The position numbers and the translations under genes are program-made. From Lumbricus terrestris (taxonomy: Eukaryota; Annelida; Clitellata; Crassiclitellata; Lumbricidae), in NCBI GenBank assembly GCA_949752735.1, contig OX457040.1, positions 4,009,583 to 4,073,582 of the forward strand: 64,000 bases of DNA. Direction: 5' to 3'. How positions within the stretch are numbered: position 1 is the first letter of the stretch; the number at the start of each line of letters is the position of its first letter. The notes under the pieces are model-generated. The model made no database searches and was not told where the DNA came from. It saw only the letters and a program-made list of their open reading frames with translations. Positions 54,244-64,000 of this stretch are shown in pieces.

Positions 54244-54619
54244 TGCCATGAATATTATGAAGCGTCAAAGACTTTATTCTCACATCCTCGGGATATGAGA
54301 GCAGTCTTCTCACTCGCCTCCCACAGACAGTGTAGTTCAGTGTACTCATCATTGCTCAGTTGACTTAGAACTTCAAGTGGGGCAGATATCTAGAACCAAA
54401 TAAAATTATCTGTCCATCGCTGGGATTGCCCGGAAAGCACGCAGTTCGATTTAATTGTCGGTCTACGGTGTAAACTATTTGAGAAATTCTTTCAATTGAC
54501 GTCAACAGCCTTTGATACCATAAGCTATGCTTAAGTTAGTGGAAGACGTTTGAGTTTTAAATTCAAACAATGGCGCTTATATCAGACGAACAAGAGGGAA
54601 TTAGAGAAAAGGAGGACAA
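54244..54619. other. Non-coding array sequence
   Basis: No gene is seen. CCTCCCACAGACAGTGTAG (54316) belongs to the ACCGACAGTGTAGG module. Confidence 0.5.
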
Positions 54620-54970
54620 CACAACAAAAATCCTCTTGCTGAGACTCATAGCAGAGACAGGAGGCGTAAAACAAACAGATCTACAACTGCTTTGCGGACT
54701 TTAAAAAGGTTTTCGACAGCGAAGACCAGGAAATACCCGTGGGCCACTCTAAAATACTACGGAGTAGATGCCAAACTAACCGACCTGTTTAGAGATATCA
54801 ATGGAACACATCATAAGCGGCGTTGAAAGTAGGCGGGGAATAGGACAATGGTTTAAAACCAACATGGAATAAGACAAAGGATCCGACATCAACCACAGTG
54901 TTCATAGCTGACCTCGAAAGAGCAACGGACAAGATCCATGAAATATAAGAGAAATGAGATCGTGTGAAGT
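54620..54970 (+). pseudogene. LINE reverse transcriptase remnant
   Basis: TTTGCGGACTTTAAAAAGG encodes FADFKKVFDS, the RT motif 3 block (DFKKAFD) with its catalytic Asp. A few recognisable residues follow before frames break. Only about 100 codons of RT are visible, with several stops. Confidence 0.6.
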
Positions 54971-55033
54971 ACCGGTAAACGGACTTAATCATCCGCCTGC
55001 CTTACACTCTCTCGACCGCCGGTCACAAGAACT

Positions 55034-55624
55034 TGAATTTGAAATAATTTCAAACAATACAATTATTCGCAAATTAAAATCCTCAACAATTTTCAACCAA
55101 TCCAGTCACCATAAAATTAATTAGTCATCGCAAGTTCTCCAACCGAGCCATGTCCAACTCAGCACCGTGCCTATGGAATGAACTGCCTCCTGAGTTCCGA
55201 TCCTTTTCAGATCCTCCACCATCATTACTATAATCACACAACATCATTCTTGCTTATGATACATGGTTGTTAGACAACAATTTTCCAAAAAGTCCAGTCG
55301 TTCAAATATTCTGTGATACGATGTAGGCAGATTAAGAGAAGCAATAATTATACCCCTGAAGCAATCGTATGAAACCTCAGGGACTTCATTTGCTGAGCCT
55401 CTGCATGCAGAAGCGAGTTGCAAGACCTCTACCTCGCCGTCTCGTCCTACCACCGACGGTGTAGGTCATTGCACTAATTCCAGATAGAGGATTCAGGTGG
55501 AGCAGAACGCATCTAACCATCTTGAGTCTGTCACACAACATTTGAATTTGAAATAATTGCAATCATTGTAATTATTTGCAATTTAAAATCCTCAACAATT
55601 TTCAAGCAATCCAGTCACCATGAA
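55034..55624. repeat. Direct repeat of about 85 bp, period about 508 bp
   Basis: GAACTTGAATTTGAAATAAT-type text with TTAAAATCCTCAACAATTTT and CAATCCAGTCACCAT occurs at 55034-55116 and 55545-55623. The spacing is close to that of the other local array duplications. Confidence 0.75.
55130..55230 (+). pseudogene. L2-like LINE C-terminal fragment
   Basis: In one + frame the sequence reads SHRKFSNRAMSNSAPCLWNE then LPPEFRSF, matching the AP-x-LWN-x-LP block at the end of L2-type proteins. The tail is truncated. Confidence 0.65.
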
Positions 55625-55851
55625 ATTTATGTTTCGAATCTATTCAGCATAGTAAAATTACGCGGTCATGGTTTATCATAGTGCAGTAATATTTATTAAC
55701 AAAGGTGTTTATTTCACCCACATAACGGCTCTTAGAATTTCAACTTCAAGTGACATCCGTAGGCCAATAAATTATACAGTTGACGTCACCGTATACCTTA
55801 AAATTTCATAGACCGCAGAATAAATCTTGTGAAAATCAGAGCAAATAGATG

Positions 55852-55909
55852 CAGAAGATGATGATGATAATGATGATGACGACGACGACGACGACGATGA
55901 TGATGAAAG

Positions 55910-55958
<49 letters not shown>

Positions 55959-55996
55959 GATGATGATGACGACGACGACGACGATGATGATGATAG

Positions 55997-56063
<67 letters not shown>

Positions 56064-56095
56064 TGATGATGATGATAATGATGATGATGACGTAA
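55852..56095. repeat. (GAT/GAC)n compound microsatellite
   Basis: About 240 bp of GAT triplets with two (GAC) islands. All long Asp, Met, His, Ser and Ile frames here are artefacts. Confidence 0.97.
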
Positions 56096-56146
56096 AACAC
56101 AAAGTGATATGGAAATATTTCCACAATTTATTCGAGAGCAGGTCAT

Positions 56147-56352
56147 GGGGTGTGGTGGTGTAGTGGGTATGTTCGTCGCCTTGCAACCGAAACCGAAGGG
56201 TTCCAGGTTCGAATCCACCTCAAGTCGCCGCGTAGGGACCTTGGGCAAGTCCTTAACTCGCAATTGCTCAGCGCTTCGGTGTGAAACTCCAATGCACTGT
56301 CCGCTCTGTTGTCGGGAGCGAAGGGCGCTATAACAAGTGCACTTATAAGCAT
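56147..56352 (+). mobile_element. tRNA-SINE-1 copy
   Basis: Head GGGGTGTGGTGGTGTAGTGG, B-box GGTTCGAATCC, body ACCTTGGGCAAGTCC, 3' end GGGCGCTATAACAAGTGC followed by ATACAAAC. About 20 bp near the 3' end are deleted. Confidence 0.88.
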
Positions 56353-56504
56353 ACAAACTTAATGATGATGATGACGACTACGACGACGACGATGACGATG
56401 AAACTGATGATGATAAACATCAAGACGAGAATAAAACACCTGTAAAAAGAGATCACGGCAGTCACTTATAGTCAAACGGATCCAGAGATGATCAATCATT
56501 ACGC

Positions 56505-56835
56505 CCTTCGCATAGTTTTCCCCAACTCCCAAGCACTGAAACAGAGTTTCACCCCGAAGTGAATGTGAAATCGCGGGTGAAGAATTTGCTCCAAGTCCCC
56601 ACGCAGTGGCGTAGCCAGGAATTTTTCATGGGGGGGGTTTATGGCCGGAAACCCTGTTTTTTGCTATTTTTTCTTGCTTGAATGGAAAAATAACCTTTAA
56701 AAATTTTTGTTCGGAGCCAATGGGGGGTTTTAACCCCCGAAACCCCCCCCTTGCATACGCCACTGTCCCCACGAGGCAGCTTGAAGTGGATTTGATCGCG
56801 CAACCTTCCGGCTACATGGCATTAAACATACTCCG
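56505..56835 (-). mobile_element. Old SINE-1 copy split by a hAT MITE
   Basis: GAGTTTCACCCCGAAGTGAA and GGGTGAAGAATTTGCTCCAA lie before the insertion. CGAGGCAGCTTGAAGTGGAT and CAACCTTCCGGCTACATGGC lie after it. Together they make a reversed SINE-1 body and head. It is more diverged than the other copies. Confidence 0.75.
56596..56773. mobile_element. 162-bp hAT MITE with perfect 8-bp TSD
   Basis: The element at 56604-56765 starts CAGTGGCGTAGCCAGG and ends GCATACGCCACTG. TCCCCACG flanks both sides exactly. Subterminal G-runs and C-runs are inverted. Confidence 0.95.
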
Positions 56836-56867
56836 ACACCAACTTGCCACGCAATAAATAGGTTCCA

Positions 56868-56932
56868 TGACAAAATGTCGCACGACAAAAAGTCGCCGAC
56901 AAAACGTCGCGGACAAAATGTCGCAATTGTAA
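56868..56932. repeat. Short GTCGC array
   Basis: GACAAAATGTCGCACGACAA, AAAGTCGCCGACAAAACG and GTCGCGGACAAAATGTCGC form a 14-16-bp repeat, similar in style to 13490-13615. Confidence 0.75.
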
Positions 56933-56984
56933 ATGAGTAAAACAGTTTTTTATTGCGCAAGCCTTTCCAAGACATAATGTTCAA

Positions 56985-57415
56985 AATCCAGGCTGTTCGT
57001 GGTCTTCCACGTGCTCTCGATCCAGCTGTTGTAACCTACATTCTCTCTCTTTCTCTTTCCAAACAGTTTCCTCTTTTTTGCGTGATAATTATGACTAATG
57101 TATTTCATTTTCTTTGTTTTAATGTTGCTTAAAAACTGACGTTCTGTGCCAGTTTGTTCCAGTGCATATTCACTGGTTTCTTTGCAATCTATGAAATTCC
57201 TAGTATCTGTCTCAGTACTTTCATTTGAAATCCATTTGTCCTTATCTCATCAGATTTCATGATGGTCCATTCTTCACAACCATAAGTTGCGACTCACAAT
57301 ATCAATGCCATCAAAGTCTTACTTTTATTGTCATTCATATTTTTTCGATGTTATCGTGATTCCTTTGCTTTTGTACAATCTTGCCCGAATTTCCGTATTG
57401 CACTCTAGAGTATTG
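56985..57415 (-). pseudogene. Decayed LINE reverse transcriptase C-terminus
   Basis: Minus-strand frames, broken by stops, run from LECNTEIRARLYKSKGI through a NLWL-RMDHHEI stretch to KRKRERM and TTAGSRARGRPRTA. This is the same order (fingers-distal region, then RGRP block) as in the remnant at 15600-16640. Confidence 0.62.
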
Positions 57416-57678
57416 TACAAAGAAGTATATTGTCCAAAGTTGTATTGAGCGTATAAAGAAAACAACGGTTGTAAGACAAACAGTTAACTGGGAAAATCAT
57501 GAACCTAAAATTAAACACCTCTAATAAGACGTTTCAACATCTAATAATAATTAAAATGCTAAAATTCCGGGTTATTACAACATTTATCCCGTTTCCTCAC
57601 AATTGTAACACGTTTCGTCCTACGAACGAAATATTATGTGATAGGGTCAGACTAATCACTATACTGAGTTGGCTATTT

Positions 57679-57909
57679 CGTATACGGAATACCAGTGGAA
57701 CAGATATGCCAAACCAAGTAATTATCTGCCCATGCGGGGATTCTAATCCCCACATCTCTGTTGACAGACTAGCACGCGAACCACTGAACTATAGTATACG
57801 GAATACCAGTGGAACAGATATGCCAAACCAAGTAATTATCTGCCCATGCGGGGATTCTAATCCCCACATCTCTGTTGACAGACTAGCACGCGAACCACTG
57901 AACTATAGA
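57679..57909 (-). repeat. 115-bp tandem duplication carrying a tRNA-like unit
   Basis: 57679-57793 and 57794-57908 look identical. On the minus strand each contains ATAGTTCAGTGGTTCGCG (A-box-like), then TAGTCTGTCAACAGAG and GGGGATTAGAATCCCCGC (T-arm with B-box-like core). The anticodon arm does not fold correctly, so it is a SINE-head or tRNA pseudogene and not a gene. An open frame on the + strand is a by-product. Confidence 0.75.
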
Positions 57910-58877
57910 GCTTTTGTGTAAATTGTGTGAGCGTATATCTATCGATCTACCTGAGCGGCTCTTGAAGTCATGAGATGTCACAAAGCTAGAATAAAACACC
58001 TCTAATAAGAGATCTCAACAGCTATAAATTGTCAAACTTTGAATTTTTATCTGCGTCCATGACCTCCATATAACTTGATTCACATTATCTCTGCTAATGA
58101 CAAGAGCGTATAAAACTGGAAAACGCTAATTATTCATAGATCTTCGTAACAATCGTAATTGAAAATTCATGAAGTTCCAATCATTGATTCAGATGCACTC
58201 CAGAACCCAAGTCCAATACCACTGGAAAATGTGTTTATAAGTCAGAGAGCGAGCAATGACTCAAGTCTATCGCAGCTGCTACAAGCAGCTGCGTCACACC
58301 TGATCTATATGAGTTGCAAGAGTGAGTGCAGAGTCCAGGAGCAAACCGAGGTCACGCACCAACGAAGGAAAAGTCATAGATGGGAATTGAGCAGAGAGAA
58401 AGCTGGAAAAATTTCGACGGCGCTCATTATGAATAAAATGACTAAATGCATTTTGAAGCTTAATTACTGGTCCAACTTATAGAACCAAACCAAAAAATAT
58501 TTCTTCAAAACATTCGGCTATATTGCGAAAAAAACGAAAAATGTACTTTTGGATTGCCAAAAATGATTTTTTTCGATAGTTACTATCAAATACTTGCTAG
58601 GAAATTAGGATACACTGGCCAAAATGTATTTTTTACAAAATAGCTTGCTTAATTTTGAATTGCTATTATGTAGCGCCGAAATTTCAATGGTGTTGAAATC
58701 AACACATGTTGCAACCAACCCCGGTCTCCCCTACACGTGAAATATTAAGCTGGAATTAAGCACCTTTATTAGGGTGGCTGCAATTTTTTATAAGAACCGA
58801 TTGACTTGTCGAACAAATAATATTGCCAGGTTACCATGTTACCTTATTATGACGGATGCTATGTACTACTGATTGGT
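57910..58877. other. Non-coding array sequence
   Basis: Boxes at 57991 (ATAAAACACCTCTAATAAGA) and 58753 (GAATTAAGCACCTTTATTAG). An open frame of about 107 codons at 58159 has no recognisable domain, and I do not call it a gene. Confidence 0.55.
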
Positions 58878-59343
58878 GGTATACCAAAGTTTGGGCATAT
58901 ATCAAGTTTTATACGGGAAGAACTGCACTGGTTGCCAATGCAAAAACGTATTGAGTTTAAGATTTTAATGTTCATGCGCAATTGCCTAGCAGGCCAAGCT
59001 CCGATCTATCTTATGGAACTCTGTGTACCTGTGCTGTCCATCCCAGGCCGTAGGTTCCTTCGCTCTGCTACGCATGGTGACCTGGTTGTCCCTAGGGCTC
59101 GATCTTCCACAGTCCTTCATAGTAGCTTTGCTATGGTTGGTCCGTCTTTTTGGAATAAGTTACCTATTAGTCTCCGCAATGAACTTCTTTGTATTTCTTT
59201 GCCCCTTTTCCGCAAACGTTTGAAAACCATTCTCTTTGATTGTGGTTAGGTGTCAGGTCGGGAGCGCCTCTGAGGAGTTCTCTTGAAGTGGCGCTATATA
59301 AATGTACGATTACAATTACAATTACAATTACAATTACAATTAC
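58878..59343 (+). pseudogene. L2-like LINE 3' part with (ATTACA)n tail
   Basis: A 123-codon open stretch holds REELHWLPMQKRIEFKIL, LVVPRARSSTVLHSSFAMVG and PSFWNKLPISLR, homologous to the end of the LINE at 10421-11541 but clearly diverged (another subfamily). The stop is at 59247. The tail GGGAGCGCCTCTGAGGAG, GGCGCTATATAAATGTACG runs into (ATTACA)n. Confidence 0.88.
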
Positions 59344-59519
59344 TGAAACAAGAACAATAATTGTGATGATTAAGCGGCATTTTCTAAACTTTGAAATCGT
59401 TATGCTTTAGGTGCTGTTCAACAGTTTCTAAATGGCAGTAAGAATGAACGCTCGGAAAGATAATTAATTAAGTTATTTGCAAGTTTTTTTGATAAAAGAG
59501 AAATTAATTTATTCATGAC

Positions 59520-60310
59520 CCATGGTAGGATATGCAATTCCTATTATCTTTTAGTATAATTTGGAATAGTTTTAATGAATACGACGGCGGAAGTTATAAT
59601 CTCGCTGGACAAAGTCACTAGCTAAACTGACCATAAGATGTTAACGAACGTTTTTTGCTACATGTTTTGTGTGTTTGTTTGTATGCGCACTTGTTATAGC
59701 GCTTCTTCAAGCACCCTACTCAGAGGCGCTCCCGACTGCAGAGTGGACACTGCATCGGAGTTTCACGCCGAAGCGATGAGCAGTTGCGAGTGAAGGACTT
59801 GCCCAAGGTCCTTACACGGCGACTTGAGGTGGATTCGAACCTCGAACCTTCCGGCTTCAAGGCGACGACGCCACATGTACGTAATAATATGCACGAATTA
59901 GACACCTACATTACGAGCTGACATCAGCTATAAAATGTTTGAACAGCTCAAAAATAATAATTTATTCTTCTTTGCACGAGGTTTCAGAATGCTTCTAAAA
60001 ATTCATGATATGCAATTCTTATCATCTTTTAGTATTTGTTGGAATAATTTTAATGAACACGGCTGCGAAAGTTATAAAAGTCGCTGAACTAGTCGAAGTC
60101 ACTAGCTCAACTGAACATAAGATGTTGACAAACGTTGGATGCTACGTAATAAAATGCTTGAAATAGACACCTACATTACGAGTTGACATCAGCGATAAAA
60201 TGTTTAAACAGCTCAAAAGCAATAATCGACGCTTCTTCACCTGGGGCTTCCGTATGCTTCTAAAAAGTCATTCTGCGAAAGACGCTATTTATAAATTTAT
60301 AGATTCAATG
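59520..60310 (+). repeat. Tandem repeat of about 265 bp containing both recurrent boxes
   Basis: Three units, the first split by a SINE. TATGCAATTC(C/T)TATTATCTT lies at 59533 and 60010. AACATAAGATGTTGACAAACG lies at 60114 (related at 59633). GAATTAGACACCTACATTACG lies at 59896 and 60162. CAGCTATAAAATGTTTGAAC lies at 59926 and about 60192. Here the order ATAAGATGTTGAC, then CACCT box, then TATAAAATG is seen directly in a tandem setting. Confidence 0.85.
59667..59874 (-). mobile_element. tRNA-SINE-1 copy
   Basis: Reversed SINE-1 with TGTTTGTATGCGCACTTGTT at its 3' side, then AGCGCTTCTTCAAG, the body, and GGATTCGAACCTCGAACC. It interrupts the first 265-bp unit. The distal end of the head is lost at 59874. 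Confidence 0.88.
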
Positions 60311-60413
60311 CAACATAATGAATTGCAATCGTGCTTAGTGTGTGTATGTGTTAACTGGCTTTTCGCAGATTTTTCAGCAGTTTCAAACGTCTTTCTACCA
60401 TTATAATTGTAAT

Positions 60414-60733
60414 TATTTGTTTGTATGCTCACTTGCTATAGCGCCCTTTGAAGCCCTACTACTCAGAGGCGCTCCTGACTAAAGCGCGGACACTGGGGCG
60501 CGGTGATGTAGTGGTGCCGTCGTTGTCTTGAAGCCGGAAGGCTCGAGGTTCGAATCCACCTCAAGTCGCGGCGTAGAGACCTTGGGCAAGTCCTTCATAC
60601 ACAATTTCTCATCGCTTCAGTGTGAAACTCCGATGCAGTGTCGGCGCTGTAGTCGGGAGCCTCTGCTCTGAGTAGCGGTTGAGGGCTGGAAGAGGCGCTA
60701 TAACAAGTGCGCATAAAAACAAACAAACAACCA
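60414..60733. mobile_element. Head-to-head pair of SINE-1 copies
   Basis: 60414-60493 is a reversed 3' part (TTGTTTGTATGCTCACTTGC...GCGGACAC). 60494-60733 is a nearly full forward copy (GGGGCGCGGTGATGTAGTGG...AACAAGTGCGCATAAAAACA). The 80-bp arms are complementary. Confidence 0.85.
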
Positions 60734-61087
60734 TAAGATGTTGGCAAAAGTTGAATGCTACCTAATAATATGCTCTACCTCGCCGTCTCGTCCTGCCACC
60801 GACAGTGTGGGACATTTAACTCGTTTCAGTTGAGTTGTAAAGGGAGCGCAGACGTAGCATACAATCTGAAACATTTTAAATTTATAATTATGAAATTTCA
60901 AACAATAATTTTTCATTGCACTTAAAATATAGCAAATTTGCGGCTATTTTGCTCGACGTTAGCAATTTAGACTTAATAATTATGCATCAATTTGGGTCAA
61001 GGATTATCATGATGTAATGACTCTTCTTAACAGAGGTGTTTAATTCGGGCTTCTAACAGCAAATAGATACCCAAATATTATAACCAA
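60734..61087. other. Non-coding array sequence
   Basis: TCGTCCTGCCACCGACAGTG at 60789 and a reversed box (AACAGAGGTGTTTAATTCGG, 61029). No gene is seen. Confidence 0.55.
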
Positions 61088-61088
61088 T

Positions 61089-61211
61089 ATGCAGGAAACA
61101 GAAGAAGAAGACGAAGAAGAAGAAGAAGAAAGAGGAGGAGGAGGAGGAGGAGGAGAAGGAGGAGGAGGAGAAGGAGAAGGAGGAGGAGGAGAAGAAGAAG
61201 AAGAAGCGGAA

Positions 61212-61243
<32 letters not shown>

Positions 61244-61258
61244 AGAAGAAAAAGAAAA
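61089..61258. repeat. (GAA/GAG)n polypurine tract
   Basis: 170 bp of pure purine on the + strand apart from a few bases. It gives Glu/Gly-rich frames on + and Ser/Phe/Pro frames on minus. It is probably non-coding. Confidence 0.95.
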
Positions 61259-61891
61259 TGCCAAGACCTGGATTGTAATTATGCTTAACCCCAATTGACT
61301 GAAGAGGTCGGATCATATTGTATAAGGCCCCCATCACTCCCCTTTGCTGCTTTCCATTCACGACTGAAAACCGAACTCATCAAGCTGTCGTATCCCGGTT
61401 CTAATCAAGTTCCACTGCCAAAATACTACTGTCACCGACAAAGTACGCCGTAGTACCACGCTGTTTGCTCGACTTGACCTTTCCGGATTTTGACCTGACA
61501 CCAGAACGAAACGTCAATAGCACAGCGAAGGCATGTCAAGTGAGGAGAAGACCACAGAAATACCATGAAAAATTCGGCAGTGCATTTTCCAAACTTGAAG
61601 AGATTAGGTCGACTTGCAACCGGAACGTTAAATTGAATTGCCGGAATAAAAGCATGAAACATTAGCCACTATATTTGATTAGATTCAACATACGAGTGCT
61701 AGTGGCCAGTCCTCTCCCTACCCGTCTTATCCTACCACCGACAGTGTAGGCCAATGTACTCATTACAGCTGAGTTGTCATGGGTCAAAGGTGCATCAGAA
61801 AACCTTTAACCGAATATCTGCCTTGAGGAAATTTCAAGCCCCGACCTCTCGATTAAAAGTCAATTCCAAAACAACTGAACGATCTATCTGC
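61259..61891. other. Non-coding sequence
   Basis: CTTATCCTACCACCGACAGT at 61722 belongs to a recurrent array module. A 66-codon frame at 61465 has no recognised content. Confidence 0.5.
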
Positions 61892-63234
61892 GTCTAACAC
61901 AGCGGTTCTCAACCTGTGGGTCGCGACCCCCACGGGGGTCGCCTGACGATTTGCCAGGGGTCGCCTGGACCCTTGAGAAATTTGTAAAAGATGTAATAGC
62001 AACTTAAACGCTATTATAATTATCATAGCAACTTTAAATAAATTTTTACTTATACTTTTGCTATGGTTCATTCGTTAGATTGCAGCTACTAACTTAATTT
62101 GTTGTCACTCTAGTTTTCAAAAATAATTTCCACTTTTACCATTCTTCCAAAAATTGATGCAATATTCGGTTTGCAAAAAGAATATACATGCATATATAAT
62201 ACGCTGTCAGCTAATGATGCCTATACATGGGCGGAGACTTGTGGTGACAGAGGAACGAACCGTCGAAATTTGTGGTGGATCAATGCTGCTTATATTCCTT
62301 AATATTTCATAAATATTTCCTGAATATCAGAATAAATTTCAATAGTGTTGTATGGTCTGTTTATCCTTAATGAGCAGGTTTGTTAAGAACTTAAGACGTC
62401 AGCTTAACATGCCACCATGATAGCGTGCAAAGTTCAAATAATTTAAGCAATGGGGAGAGACATTTACTGAAGTCTTGCAAGACATCTTGGAGCACCAAAA
62501 TCATGGGTAACTTTGTTAAGATTGAATCTTAAAGTGTAACAGTGGCAGGGCGCAAATCCAAACAAATTAAACAATTTGCAGGCGATACTATTAAGATAAC
62601 AGCGTTAAATGCCGTAATTAGAGTGTAGAAATGAAAAGTTTGAACACCATGGGGAGGGGACATTTATTGAAGTCTTTAGCTGTGTCTTTCATCACTGAAA
62701 TTATGAGGCATTTTTCGGAGATGACAGCTAAATATGCGACCACTGCAGCTGTGTGGAAATCAGCGAAATTTTAAACAATGTGAGGGGACACTTTTAAAGT
62801 CTTAAACCACGACTATCCGCACTGATAAATGATGAGAAATTTGGTAAAAGCAATGGCAGCTTAAAATGTTAACATTGCAGTGTGAATTTTTTTTTAAATT
62901 GGACAATGGGAAGGGAGTTTATTCCCTTTGCCAAAATTTGATGCCATGGTTAGGCCCTACTCACAAATTAATAATCCATTAATTTTTTTGATCCATCTCC
63001 TGCTGAACAGGCTTATGGAAATGTCGAATTCAAGCTACCGAATAGGTAGCTCTCAGAATCGCAAGATCCAGCAAACCTCGCACTATTGCAAAAGGCAGTT
63101 TTCAAATTATGATGGGAATTGCATAAAATCGACAATGGAAACAAAAATCACTTTTGCTGTTGGGGTCGCCGCAACTTAGGAGATGTCACCAAGGGGTCGC
63201 CGTACCAAAAAGGTTGAGAACCGCTGGTCTAACA
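61892..63234. mobile_element. 1.33-kb hAT element with perfect 8-bp TSD
   Basis: The element at 61900-63226 begins CAGCGGTTCTCAACCTGTGG and GTCGCGACCC, and ends AAAGGTTGAGAACCGCTG. GTCTAACA flanks both sides exactly. These termini are typical of a widespread hAT (Charlie-like) group. The interior is AT-rich with two direct GGGGACA-TTTATTGAAGTC phrases (62457, 62655), and no transposase frame is intact. Confidence 0.95.
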
Positions 63235-63631
63235 ACTCTATAGGAATTGCTAGTAGTAGTAGGAAGCTAGTTGCAGTGTAACGTCAATAAGCGATTATAA
63301 ATATTTATTAGTGACGACGCCCTCCTCTTCTATCCAGGCTTGGGACTGGCACTGACAGAGGGCAACAAATGGCGGAAATTATATCCAACTGCCAGCATTT
63401 TCTAAACCGTGACATTATTATGATTTATGAGCGCGCTGATGACCGTAGGATATTCAAAGCTATCAAATTTTGGCACAAGCTCGAATAAGACACCTTTAAT
63501 AAAGAGTCTTCTTCTGCAATAACAGTTATGTAAGGAATTTTAGGTTTTAAGCAGTATCAGCGATATAAATGTCCGGTGTCATTGTCAAGTTCGTTCTTTG
63601 GACCTATGAGCTCTTATAATATAAATTATAA
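63235..63631. other. Non-coding array sequence
   Basis: Module with CCCTCCTCTTCTATCCAGGC (63317, reverse of 39150) and a recurrent box at 63485 (AATAAGACACCTTTAATAAAG). Confidence 0.6.
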
Positions 63632-63680
63632 TAGCCGGGGTACCCGGCGTTGCCCGGGAAATTTAGGATTCGACCCGCTA
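63632..63680. repeat. GC-rich retroposon-like end
   Basis: AGCCGGGGTACCCGGCGTTG followed by CCCGGG is strongly palindromic. It lies directly before the tetranucleotide tail. A relative, GCCGGGTACCCGGC, occurs at 3414. Confidence 0.6.
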
Positions 63681-63689
63681 CAGACAGAC

Positions 63690-63778
63690 ATACATACATA
63701 CATACATACATACATACATACATACATACATACATACATACATACATACATACATACATACATACATACAGACAGACA
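63690..63778. repeat. (ATAC)n microsatellite
   Basis: About twenty ATAC units bordered by CAGACAGA on both sides. Confidence 0.96.
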
Positions 63779-64000
63779 TATAAAATCTTCACTTTATTTA
63801 TATAGGTTATCTGCATTATATCTGCCACTATAGTCGTTGTTCCGAAAAAAATCCTGGGAAGCGAGAAAGGCGGTTTCAATGGACTTTTAGGATGTTGTTA
63901 ATCACGAGAACCTCTGATGTGATAGAACTTTCTGGAACTATCAACGCTAACACAAGCTATTATTACGAGGCAGAGGAGGGGAAGGCAGCATTGAACTGCC

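Noticed and set aside
58159..58482. 107-codon open frame
   Set aside because: No domain, no neighbours, low-complexity surroundings; chance length in AT-rich sequence is plausible.

Overview
This is a window from a repeat-rich, AT-rich metazoan nuclear genome, most likely a marine invertebrate. That placement is an inference. It rests on the L2/CR1-like and I-like LINEs, tRNA-derived SINEs, many hAT and piggyBac non-autonomous elements, dense microsatellites, and a PIN-like/CXC multicopy gene family that I recall from invertebrate genomes. I found no convincing host protein-coding gene, no intact tRNA or rRNA gene, and nothing bacterial or viral. Every recognisable coding sequence belongs to a mobile element or a multicopy repeat-like family.

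Layout. 1-5505 is one copy of a locally duplicated sequence (second copy 9205-9835), split by a 4.64 kb hAT-type element (337-4978) with an 8-bp target duplication. That element carries three kinds of tandem array and a nested piggyBac-type element. 7.6-25.6 kb is a patchwork of SINEs, 5'-truncated L2-like LINEs, a hAT MITE and a half copy of it, a decayed minus-strand LINE, a (CA)n/(CG)n tract, and a second local duplication (20196-20917 and 24822-25639). 26013-27450 is a terminal-inverted-repeat element with another piggyBac-type element nested inside. 27.6-39.4 kb is mostly non-coding, with SINE/LINE debris and microsatellites.

39.6-53 kb is the most structured part. An I-superfamily-like LINE (about 40397 to about 52960) carries gag-like ORF1, endonuclease, reverse transcriptase and RNase H. 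A palindromic element (40678-44737) interrupts its presumed 5' UTR. This element has 1446-bp inverted arms, equal in length and nearly identical, around a 1168-bp spacer, and it holds a 5'-truncated PIN-like/CXC gene. A miniature LTR retrotransposon (48413-49565) interrupts ORF2; it has a tRNA-Leu primer site and a 5-bp target duplication. 53-64 kb returns to microsatellites, hAT MITEs, SINE/LINE fragments, a 265-bp tandem array and a 1.33 kb hAT element (61900-63226).

Under all this lies a signal that no standard feature explains. A short box, consensus near TTAAACACCTTTAATAAG, recurs about 40 times in the non-coding sequence, mostly on the + strand. It is often preceded by an ATGTCGCTAAAC box and accompanied by other shared modules. 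I read the region as an old, strongly diverged array of a complex repeat unit, later shredded by transposons.
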